64,000 nucleotides of DNA from Actinoplanes sp. N902-109. Its GTDB lineage: Bacteria > Actinomycetota > Actinomycetes > Mycobacteriales > Micromonosporaceae. Of this stretch, positions 48,014 through 55,493 are shown piece after piece; position 1 is the first letter of the stretch; each line of letters opens with the position of its first letter. The notes below the pieces were generated by a model. The model was given only the letters and a program-made list of their open reading frames with translations, was not told where the DNA came from and ran no database searches. The stretch spans positions 3,969,501 to 4,033,500 of the forward strand of contig NC_021191.1 in the NCBI RefSeq assembly GCF_000389965.1. Direction: 5' to 3'. Position numbers and translations under genes: made by a program.

Positions 48014-48884
48014 ACAGGCCGGCCAGCGCGTCGGCCGCGGCGCCGGTGGCCACCGGGAAGTCGAGCGCGGCGTCGTCGGTGCCGGCGGTGACCACGGTGA
48101 CCCGCGGGAAGTGCTCGTGCGGGCGCACCCGGACCCCGGCGATGCCGCTGCGGCGCAGCGTGGTGCGGGCGATGGAGTGCACCTTCGCGTGCCCGCGGGT
48201 GAGCCGGTCGCGGCGGTGCAGCAGGTGGATCTCGCGGTCGTCGGCGAGCGTGACGGCGGCGTGCAGGGTGACCGGGCGCAGCAGCCGGAAAGCGCCGGCG
48301 CCGCGGCCGAGCACGGACCCCACCACGACCCGCCGCTGCGCGCTGATCAACCGCAGGCCCGGCTCGGCGTCCAGCACTTTGAGACAGGCGGTGACCAGGC
48401 CGATGTCGTCGTTGCCGAGGTCCAGGCCGGCCGGGGCGGGGCCGGCGGGTGCGGCGGCTGCCCGGGGCGGCAGGTAGGTGTCGCGCAGCATCCGGATCAG
48501 CCGCTGGATCGGGGCCGGGTCGTTGGCGTTGTAGGTCACGACGGTGGCCGCGCCGTCGGCCGTGTACAGGGTCAACCGGCCGTCGAGCAGGCTGATGCTG
48601 TCCTCGATCGCGATGAGCTGCGCGGCCGGGAGGTCGGCCCGGTCGTACGAGTCGTCACGCCGGCGCAGCACCGTGAGTGAGCGGTCGCCGAGGGCGAGCA
48701 GGAAGTCGTACAGGTGCATGTCGGGGGTGGCGTTGCGCCGCTCGATGTTGCGCGGGACCTTGAGCACGAGGCGGTGCGCGACCGGGTCGATCCCGGCGTC
48801 GCGATAGAGCCGGGGCAGCTCCTCGCGGGTGTGCACCTCGTCGATCCAGGGTCCGAAGGCATCGAATTCCGCGGTACGTCGCAC
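47958..48884 (-). CDS. Conserved hypothetical protein
   Basis: 308 residues from GTG 48884, chosen because GGAG lies seven bases upstream. I do not recognise a family. The N-terminal part (FGPWIDEVHTREELPRLYRDAG) looks helical. It is followed by a strand-rich domain, SLTVLRRRDDSYDRADLP then LIAIEDSISLLDGRLTLYT, reminiscent of PH-like membrane-associated domains, and a second similar half. No signal peptide or membrane segment. It overlaps the convergent maltokinase-cap gene by 56 bases. Confidence 0.7.
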   Translation of the reverse strand: MRRTAEFDAFGPWIDEVHTREELPRLYRDAGIDPVAHRLVLKVPRNIERRNATPDMHLYDFLLALGDRSLTVLRRRDDSYDRADLPAAQLIAIEDSISLLDGRLTLYTADGAATVVTYNANDPAPIQRLIRMLRDTYLPPRAAAAPAGPAPAGLDLGNDDIGLVTACLKVLDAEPGLRLISAQRRVVVGSVLGRGAGAFRLLRPVTLHAAVTLADDREIHLLHRRDRLTRGHAKVHSIARTTLRRSGIAGVRVRPHEHFPRVTVVTAGTDDAALDFPVATGAAADALAGLFSPAGPARPGSPGRTSRR

Positions 48885-48907
48885 GGCCGGACTCCACAAG
48901 GTCGGAA

Positions 48908-49017
48908 CGGAACTTCCCCCACTGTACGCACGCCCGGGCGAGCGCCGTCGCAACTTCTGCCCGGCATCCGGAACTTCTGCCTGGCGACCGGAACTTCTAT
49001 TTGGCGACCGGAACTTT
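48908..49017 (+). repeat. Array of GGAACTTC elements with 20-bp period
   Basis: AACTTC cores start at 48952, 48972, 48992 and 49012 (last one AACTTT), exactly 20 bases apart, with related flanks (CTGCC, GGCGACCGG). A further copy begins at 48911, 41 bases before the first. The spacing of two helical turns places them on one face of the DNA. They lie between two divergent genes, just upstream of the deacetylase promoter. Confidence 0.75.
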
Positions 49018-49028
49018 CGGGGCTTCCA

Positions 49029-49057
49029 TTGACGTACATCAACGGTACTCCTACCGT
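49029..49057 (+). promoter_or_regulatory. Promoter of the deacetylase gene with an overlapping dyad
   Basis: TTGACG (49029-49034) and TACCGT (49052-49057) are 17 bases apart. The perfect dyad ACGGTA-ctcc-TACCGT (49042-49057) covers the -10 element, a position where a repressor would block transcription. Confidence 0.55.
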
Positions 49058-49098
49058 ACGGAGGAATTTACCGTTCCGAAACATCCGGTGGAGGAGTC

Positions 49099-49824
49099 AT
49101 GATGCGACGTCGTTCTGGGGTCCGGAGACTGGCCGTGGTGGCGGCCTCGGTGCTGGCGGTGTCCGGGTTCGCCGGTCCGTCGCAGGCCGGTGCCGCAGCG
49201 GCGCACGAGGGCCCGTGCCGCAACGGCTACGTCGGGCTGACCTACGACGACGGGCCGAGCGCCACCACCGACCAGCTGCTCGCCGCGCTGCGCGCCAACC
49301 GGCTGCGCGCCACGTTCTTCAACCAGGGCAACAACTCGCTGGACCGGCCCGAACTGGTCCGCGCCGAGCAGCGCGCGGGGATGTGGATCGGCAACCACAC
49401 CTTCACCCACCCGCACCTGCCCGAGCTGACCGAGCCGGCGACGTTCCAGGAGATCGCGAGCACGCAGTGGGTGCTGCGCGACGTCACCGGGCGGGAGCCG
49501 GTACTGTTCCGGCCGCCGTACGGTGAGACCAACGACCAGGTGCGCGCCGCGGAGAGCCGGATCGGGCTGCTCGAGGTGCTGTGGACGGTGGACTCGCGCG
49601 ACTGGGCCGGCGTCTCGGCGGACGAGATCGTGGCGGCGGCGCACACCCTGCAGCCGGGCGGGATCATCCTCATGCACGACTGGCCGCCCGCGACGATCGA
49701 GGCCGTTCCGCGGATCGCCGCCGACCTCGCCGCCCGCGGTCTCTGCGCCGGTCGGATCGCCGCGACCGCGGCCGATGTTCCGTACGGTGACCAGGTCTTC
49801 CATGCCCACGCCGTGCGCCCCTGA
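49099..49824 (+). CDS. Secreted NodB-type polysaccharide deacetylase (CE4)
   Basis: 241 residues. Basic n-region and signal peptide to about residue 32. The NodB domain shows motif 1 LTYDDGPS (catalytic base and metal Asp), motif 2 HTFTHPHL (metal His pair), motif 3 RPPYGETN, motif 4 VDSRDW and motif 5 ILMHDW. Substrates in the family are acetyl-xylan, chitin oligomers or peptidoglycan. GGAGGAG lies upstream of the ATG. Confidence 0.92.
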   Translation: MMRRRSGVRRLAVVAASVLAVSGFAGPSQAGAAAAHEGPCRNGYVGLTYDDGPSATTDQLLAALRANRLRATFFNQGNNSLDRPELVRAEQRAGMWIGNHTFTHPHLPELTEPATFQEIASTQWVLRDVTGREPVLFRPPYGETNDQVRAAESRIGLLEVLWTVDSRDWAGVSADEIVAAAHTLQPGGIILMHDWPPATIEAVPRIAADLAARGLCAGRIAATAADVPYGDQVFHAHAVRP

Positions 49825-49845
49825 GGGTGGCCGGAAGAGACGTCC

Positions 49846-49874
49846 TTGAATGTATGGGAGCGCTCCCGTAACCT
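49846..49874 (+). promoter_or_regulatory. Promoter with a CebR-like operator in its spacer
   Basis: TTGAAT (49846-49851) and TAACCT (49869-49874) are 17 bases apart. The spacer contains TGGGAGCGCTCCCG (49855-49868), which matches the CebR/LacI-family operator TGGGAGCGCTCCCA at 13 of 14 bases. CebR represses cellulose-utilisation genes in Streptomyces and is released by cello-oligosaccharides. Confidence 0.78.
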
Positions 49875-49904
49875 GACCGAAACTCAGCGTGTGTGGAGGA
49901 ATCC

Positions 49905-51068
49905 GTGACGAGAAGGTTGATCGCCGCTGTGCTGATGGCGGCCGCAAGCGTGGTGGCGGGGCTCGGCGCCACCACCGCACCCGCCTCCGCAGGCGCTGCC
50001 CTCGCGGCCCCGGCCGCCCCCAGCGTGGCCGCCGGCTACTCGCACACCTGCGCGGTGCGCACCGGCGGCAGCCTGTGGTGCTGGGGTGGCAACGCCAGCG
50101 GTCAGCTCGGTGACGGCACCACCACCAGCCGCACCGCCCCGGTGCGCGTCGGCACGGCCACGACGTGGGCGAGCCTCGACGCCGGCACCAGCTACACCTG
50201 CGGGGTACGCACCGACGGCACGCTGTGGTGCTGGGGCAGCAACACGCGCGGCCAGCTCGGCGACGGCACCACCACCCGGCGCACCTCGCCGGTGCAGGTG
50301 GGCACGGCCACCACGTGGGCGAGTGTCAGCGCCGGGGACAGCCACACGTGCGGGGTCCGTACCGACGGGACGTTGTGGTGCTGGGGTTTCAACCGGCTCG
50401 GACAGCTCGGTGACGGTGCGGTGGTCTACACCGCGCTCGCCCCGCAGCAGGTGGGCACGGCCACCACGTGGGCCAGTGTGACCACCGGCTTCGCGCACAC
50501 CTGCGCCACCCGCACCGACGGCACCCTGTGGTGCTGGGGCGACAGCTCGGCCGGGCAGCTCGGCCTCGGCATCCTGAGCTACAAGACCACCCCCGGGCAG
50601 GTGGGTACGGCAACCAGCTGGGCCGGTGTGTCAGCCGGTTACACGTTCACCTGCGCCACCCGTACCGACGGCACCCTGTGGTGCTTCGGCGAGAACGGCT
50701 ACGGCCAGCTCGGCGTCAGCGGCACCTACCAGGCCTCGCCGGTGCAGGTCGGCACGACCACCACGTGGGCCGGGGTCCGCGCGGGCTTCGACACCGCCTG
50801 TGCCGCGCGCACCGACGGCAGCCTGTGGTGCTGGGGCAACAACTCGGCCGGGCAGGTGGGCGACGGCACGACCACGCACCGCTTCACTCCGACCCGGGTC
50901 GGCACCGCCACCACCTGGACCAGCAACGCCGCCACCGGCTACCACAACTGCGCCTACCGCACCGACGCGAGCCTGTGGTGCTGGGGCGACAACGCCAGCG
51001 CCCAGCTGGGTGACGGCACGACGACCCAGCGCACAGCCCCGCAACAGGTCAGCCTGCCGGCGGCCTGA
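49905..51068 (+). CDS. Secreted RCC1-repeat beta-propeller protein
   Basis: 387 residues. The start GTG 49905 is set by GGAGGA five bases upstream. After a signal peptide the protein consists of seven repeats of about 50 residues, each with a LWCWG core (one LWCFG) followed by GQLGDGTTT and an AGxxHTCxxRTDG segment. This is the RCC1 propeller pattern with one conserved cysteine pair per blade. Seven blades make a closed propeller with no other domain. Function is unknown. The CebR-like operator upstream ties it to cellulose use. Confidence 0.9.
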   Translation: MTRRLIAAVLMAAASVVAGLGATTAPASAGAALAAPAAPSVAAGYSHTCAVRTGGSLWCWGGNASGQLGDGTTTSRTAPVRVGTATTWASLDAGTSYTCGVRTDGTLWCWGSNTRGQLGDGTTTRRTSPVQVGTATTWASVSAGDSHTCGVRTDGTLWCWGFNRLGQLGDGAVVYTALAPQQVGTATTWASVTTGFAHTCATRTDGTLWCWGDSSAGQLGLGILSYKTTPGQVGTATSWAGVSAGYTFTCATRTDGTLWCFGENGYGQLGVSGTYQASPVQVGTTTTWAGVRAGFDTACAARTDGSLWCWGNNSAGQVGDGTTTHRFTPTRVGTATTWTSNAATGYHNCAYRTDASLWCWGDNASAQLGDGTTTQRTAPQQVSLPAA

Positions 51069-51089
51069 ACCGGGGCTGCCGCCCGCCGG

Positions 51090-51623
51090 TCAGCTCAGGG
51101 TGAACGTCACATCGTCCACATCGAACGTGGTGGCGCCGCCACCGGCCGCCTCGCTGGCATAGAACGTGACCAGCGCGGAGCGGTCGGCGGCGGCGCCGCT
51201 GACGACGCTGGTGTGCCGGGTCCACTGCTGCGGGTGGTCGAAGGCGAACGAGAAGACCGTCTTGGGCGGGGTGCCGTCGGCGGACACCCCGACGTTCAGG
51301 TAGTCGCCGCGGGTCGTCTCGGTGCTGGCCACCCGGGCCCAGAAGCCGACCGTCAGGGTGCAGCCGGCCGGCACGGCGACACTGGTGCGCAGCAGGTCGG
51401 TGCGGGTGACGTCGAGGCCCGCGAAGGTGGCGTAGGCCCGGCCGGTGTGGGCGGGCCGGGCCGGGTCGGCGAGCACGACGATGCGGGGGCCGGCGGTCCA
51501 GCCGCTGGTGCCCTGCTCGAAACCCGGATTGGGGTGTATCTGGCCGGAGCAGGGCGCGGCCGGAGTGGCGGCGGCCCCGCCGGTGGTCAGCAGCAGGCCG
51601 GCGACGGCGATCAGTGATCTCAT
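51090..51623 (-). CDS. Secreted jelly-roll (CBM-like) protein
   Basis: 177 residues. Signal peptide to about residue 20, then one beta-sandwich: NPGFEQGTSGWTAG at the start, TGRAYATFAG, LTVGFWARVAS in the middle and FDVDDVTFTLS at the end. This layout is that of CBM4/9-like carbohydrate-binding or protease C-terminal jelly rolls. Here it stands alone without a catalytic domain. GGGGAGGAATC precedes the ATG. It is divergent from the M6 protease over 54 bases. Confidence 0.78.
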   Translation of the reverse strand: MRSLIAVAGLLLTTGGAAATPAAPCSGQIHPNPGFEQGTSGWTAGPRIVVLADPARPAHTGRAYATFAGLDVTRTDLLRTSVAVPAGCTLTVGFWARVASTETTRGDYLNVGVSADGTPPKTVFSFAFDHPQQWTRHTSVVSGAAADRSALVTFYASEAAGGGATTFDVDDVTFTLS

Positions 51624-51677
51624 GATTCCTCCCCGTGGTTGGTATCCAACGCTATCAATCTCTGCCAGGATGGCGCC

Positions 51678-53671
51678 ATGAGGACGGCACGCGGGCTGTT
51701 GGCGTCTGTTTCGGTGCTGGCCCTGGCCGGTGCCCTCATTGCGGCACCGGCGACGGCCGCGCCACCCGGCGGCACCGACCCGGACACCCCGTGGCGGATG
51801 CGGCACTGGCCGCAGACCCAGCCGTGGCAGGCCGGCGAGGCGGCCCCGCTGAGCCACCCGGCGGCGGACCGCAGCCGGTCGACCCGCAGCGCTACGAGCT
51901 GCCGGACACGATGACCTGGTCGGACTACCGGCCGGTGCCGGGCACCGACTGGGCCGACCCGGCGGTGCGGGGGTCGCAGCGCACCTTCAACGGTGCCCTG
52001 GTGCTGGTCGACTATCCGGACCAGTCGTTCGTGGTCACCCGGCCGGCCGGCTCCACGATCTACGGCAACCCCGCGGGCGTGCAGAACCTCGACCGCTCGG
52101 CGGTGCCCGCCTTCTACCGCGACTTCCTCAACAAGCCCGGCGCGCTGAACCGCGGGCACACCATCCACGAGTACTGGATGGAGGACTCCAACGGGCGGTT
52201 CGGGATCCAGCTGAGCTCGTTCGGGGTCTACCAGATGCCCGCCGCGAGCTACGAGTACGGCATCGAGGACTCCATGCAGCGCGGCCTGGGCTGCCCGGCC
52301 GGCGCCGAGTGCGGCCGGGACCTGCGCACCGATGCCCGTGCCGCCTGGGTCGCCGCGGTGGGCGCGGACGTGGCGGCCTCGTACGACTTCGTGTTCTTCC
52401 TCTCCGCCGGTCAGGACGAGTCGTCCACCTGGCAGGAGTTCGGGCAGATGAAGTTCGCCGGCCCGGAGGCGGTCAGCGACGAGTTCGGGCCACCCGACCC
52501 GGCACTGCCCAACGGGAACGCCACCCGCTACGTCGACTGGACCTCATGGGCGGCCTCGGCGAACATCTGGCCCAACGCCACCCGGGGCAGCTCGCTGCAG
52601 GCGGAGAGCTCGGGCATGTCGACCTACGCCCACGAGTTCAGCCACATCCTCGGCGTCGGCGACAACTACAACAATCCCTACTCGATCCCGGCCCGGCGCG
52701 ACTACAGCGGACCGTGGGAGATGCTCAGCCGCGGCACGTTCAACGGGCCCGGTGGCCCGCACAGCCGCTGGCTGATCCCGGCCACCGCGGGGGCCTCGAT
52801 GGGCGCGCAGCACATGCTGCGCAACAAGATGAAGCTCGGCATCGTCGACGACGACGCCGTGCTCAAGCTGTCGCGCGCCGGCCTGACCCGCTCCGGTGTC
52901 GTACTGGCCCGGGTCACGGCGCGCGAGGCCGGCGACGGCGGCGGCATCAACGTCACCCTGGACGGCGGTGACCGCAGCCCCGCCTGCGACCCGGCCACCG
53001 ACCCGCTGTGCGACGGCGGCGGCTACGACAACTACACCCTCGAAGTGGTCGACCGGATGGGTTTCGACTCGTTCACCCCGGACTCCGGCGTGCTGCTGGC
53101 CCGGACCAAGGACGCGGACGACGCGCCGTTCATCTGGACCGTCGACGCCAACCCGCAGGACATCGACAAGGTGGACTTCGTGCTGCCGGACGGGACGCCG
53201 CAGAAGATGACGATCGGCGACTACCGCCAGCTGTCCGATGCGTTGTTCCACGCCGGCACCGGGTCGGGCAGCGAGTTCGAGTACCAGGACACCGCCAACC
53301 GCCTGCACTTCTATGTCCTGGACCGGAAACGCGACCGCGACGGCATCCTGTCGTACGAGGTGGCGGTGCGCTCGCTCGACGGCGCCGGCCCGGCCCGGCG
53401 CGGTGTCACAGCGCGGCCCGCCGTGGCCCGCACGGATCCCTCGGGGTGGGCTCGATGCCGCATCCCGGTCCGCAACACCGGCCGCGCCGCCGACGTGTTC
53501 CGCATCGCCGCGGCGGGTGCCCGGCTGCCGCAGGCGGTGGTCGGCCTGCCCGCCCGCGCCGGCTCCACCGTGGAGGTGTACGTCCAGCAGCAGAGCCGGA
53601 CCGCGGTCACCATCACCTCGGAGAGCGATCCTTCGGCGACCACGACCACCTCCTGCACCGTGCGGCGGTGA
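51678..53671 (+). pseudogene. M6-family (immune inhibitor A-like) metalloprotease with a frameshift in the propeptide
   Basis: ATG 51678 opens a clear signal peptide (MRTARGLLASVSVLALAGAL) and propeptide in one frame, which stops at 51914. The rest, from about VDPQRYELPDTMTW onward, is in another frame and runs to 53671. A one-base shift near 51855-51870 joins them. The mature part has the zinc motif HEFSHILGVGD of M6 peptidases, GPWEMLSRG and a C-terminal beta domain. Apart from the shift everything is intact, so either a sequencing error or a very recent lesion. Confidence 0.8.
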
Positions 53672-53728
53672 GAGCGGCCGTCGTAGCCACGGCGGGCCGG
53701 CGCGGGCGGGGAGGACACCGGCGGGCAG

Positions 53729-54445
53729 CTACCCGGTGACCGCGGCCACCGCCTCGCCGATCAGGTCGGCGACCTGCCGCGGGTGCGACAGCATCACCAG
53801 GTGCGACGAGTCGAGCTCGACGGTCTTGACACCGGCCCGCTGGTAGCCGAACCGCTCCACGTCCGGGTTGATCGTGTGGTCGGCGCTGCACACGATGCCC
53901 CAGGCGGGCTTGGTGCGCCAGGCCGCCACCGGGGCCGCCTCGGCGAAGGCCAGCGCGGCCAGCGGGCGCTGCGACACGGCCAGCACCCGGGTCACGGCCG
54001 GGTCGACGTCATGAGCGAAGATCGCCGGGAACTTCCCGACGTCGACGCTCACATCGGTGCCGTCCTCGCCGCCCGGCACCGGGAACGGGGTGTAGACCAG
54101 CGCGGCAGCCAGGTCGGAGTCGGGGAAGCCGCCCTGCAGCTCGCCCAGGCTCTCACCCTCCGCCAGCGCGTAGCCGGCGAGGTAGACCAGGGCCGCCACG
54201 TTCTCCTCGGCGCCCGCCACGGTGATCACCGCGCCGCCGTACGAGTGACCGGCGAGCACCACCGGCCCGTCGATCGCCCGCACCACCGAGGCGATGTAGG
54301 CCGAGTCCCCGAGCAGACTGCGGTTGGGCACCGCCGGGACGACCACCTTGTGACCGGCGTCCAGCAGCAGTGGGACGACGGCGGCGAAGCTCGCTGCGTC
54401 GGCGAACGCCCCGTGCACCAGGACGACGGTTGGCTTGTCGGTCAT
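53729..54445 (-). CDS. Alpha/beta hydrolase (EstC-like)
   Basis: 238 residues. LVHGAFADAASFAAVVPLL holds the oxyanion region. The nucleophile elbow is LAGHSYGGAVI, the acid is in SADHTIN and the catalytic His in SSHLVMLSHP. Small cytoplasmic esterases of this type act on short esters and are related to salicylate/plant-esterase-like proteins. GGAG lies upstream of the ATG. It follows the next hydrolase gene by 16 bases and is probably in one operon with it. Confidence 0.88.
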   Translation of the reverse strand: MTDKPTVVLVHGAFADAASFAAVVPLLLDAGHKVVVPAVPNRSLLGDSAYIASVVRAIDGPVVLAGHSYGGAVITVAGAEENVAALVYLAGYALAEGESLGELQGGFPDSDLAAALVYTPFPVPGGEDGTDVSVDVGKFPAIFAHDVDPAVTRVLAVSQRPLAALAFAEAAPVAAWRTKPAWGIVCSADHTINPDVERFGYQRAGVKTVELDSSHLVMLSHPRQVADLIGEAVAAVTG

Positions 54446-54461
54446 GCTGAACTCCGATCGC

Positions 54462-55415
54462 TCAGTGCAGGGCGTCGTGCAGGAACTGGCCGGCCTGCGC
54501 GGTGGCGGCCCGGGCGGCGTGGGTGTCGCGCAGCGCGTCGACCATCACGAAGTCGTGGATGATGCCTTGGTAGCGCACCGCGGTGACCGGGACGCCGGCT
54601 GCGCGCAGCTTGGCCGCGTACGCCTCGCCCTCGTCGCGCAGCACGTCCGCCTCGGCCACGATGACCAGGGCCGGCGGCAGCCCGGCGAGCTGCTCGGCGG
54701 TGGCCCGCAGCGGCGACGCGGTGATCTCGGCCCGGGCCGCCTCGTCGGGGGTGTACTGGTCCCAGAACCACTGCATGGCGTCGCGGCGCAGCCAGTAGTT
54801 CTCGGCGAACTGGTGGTAGGAGTCGGTGTCGAAGGCGGCGTCGGTCACCGGGTAGAACAGCACCTGCGCGGCCAGCGCCGGGCCGGAGCGCTGCTTGGCC
54901 ATGATGGTCACCGCGGCGCTCATGTTACCGCCGACCGAGTCGCCGGCGATGGCGATGCGCTGCGGGTCCAGGTCGTGCTCGGCGCCGTGGGCGGTGACCC
55001 ATTCCAGCGCCGCGTACGCCTCCTCGACGGCGACCGGGTAACGGGCCTCGGGTGAGCGGCTGTACTCGACGAACACGGCCGCGGCCCGCGCCCGGGTGGC
55101 CAGCTCGCGCACCAGCCGGTCGTGGGTCAGCGCGTCGCCGAACACCCACCCGGCACCGTGGATGAAGAAGAGCACCGGCAGCACGCCGTCGGCGCCGGCG
55201 GGCCGGATGATGCGGATCGCGACGCTGCCCGAGGGGCCACCGGCGACGGTCAGCTCCTCGACGCTCGCCTCGGGACGGGACACCTGCCCGGACTGCACGC
55301 CGTCGACCGTCTTACGGCCGTCCTCGATGCTCAGGTCGAACAGGTACGGCGGGTTCGCGGTGTCCTTGGCGAACTGCGCCGCCGCCGGTTCCAGCACCGG
55401 TTCGGGGTAGCTCAT
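54462..55415 (-). CDS. Alpha/beta hydrolase, hormone-sensitive lipase family
   Basis: 317 residues. The HSL-family HGGG motif appears as FIHGAGWVFGD, with Ala in place of the third oxyanion glycine. The nucleophile elbow is GDSVGGNMSA, the acid lies in the AEADVLRDEG region and the His in GIIHDF. Such enzymes hydrolyse short acyl esters in the cytoplasm. AAGGA precedes the ATG. First gene of a two-hydrolase operon. Confidence 0.9.
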   Translation of the reverse strand: MSYPEPVLEPAAAQFAKDTANPPYLFDLSIEDGRKTVDGVQSGQVSRPEASVEELTVAGGPSGSVAIRIIRPAGADGVLPVLFFIHGAGWVFGDALTHDRLVRELATRARAAAVFVEYSRSPEARYPVAVEEAYAALEWVTAHGAEHDLDPQRIAIAGDSVGGNMSAAVTIMAKQRSGPALAAQVLFYPVTDAAFDTDSYHQFAENYWLRRDAMQWFWDQYTPDEAARAEITASPLRATAEQLAGLPPALVIVAEADVLRDEGEAYAAKLRAAGVPVTAVRYQGIIHDFVMVDALRDTHAARAATAQAGQFLHDALH

Positions 55416-55493
55416 GAACTGTCCTTCGCTCGGAAACGCTGTGCAGCCCCATGGTGGCGGGAGCGCCGCCGCCCAGCGTCCGTCAAACGACTG

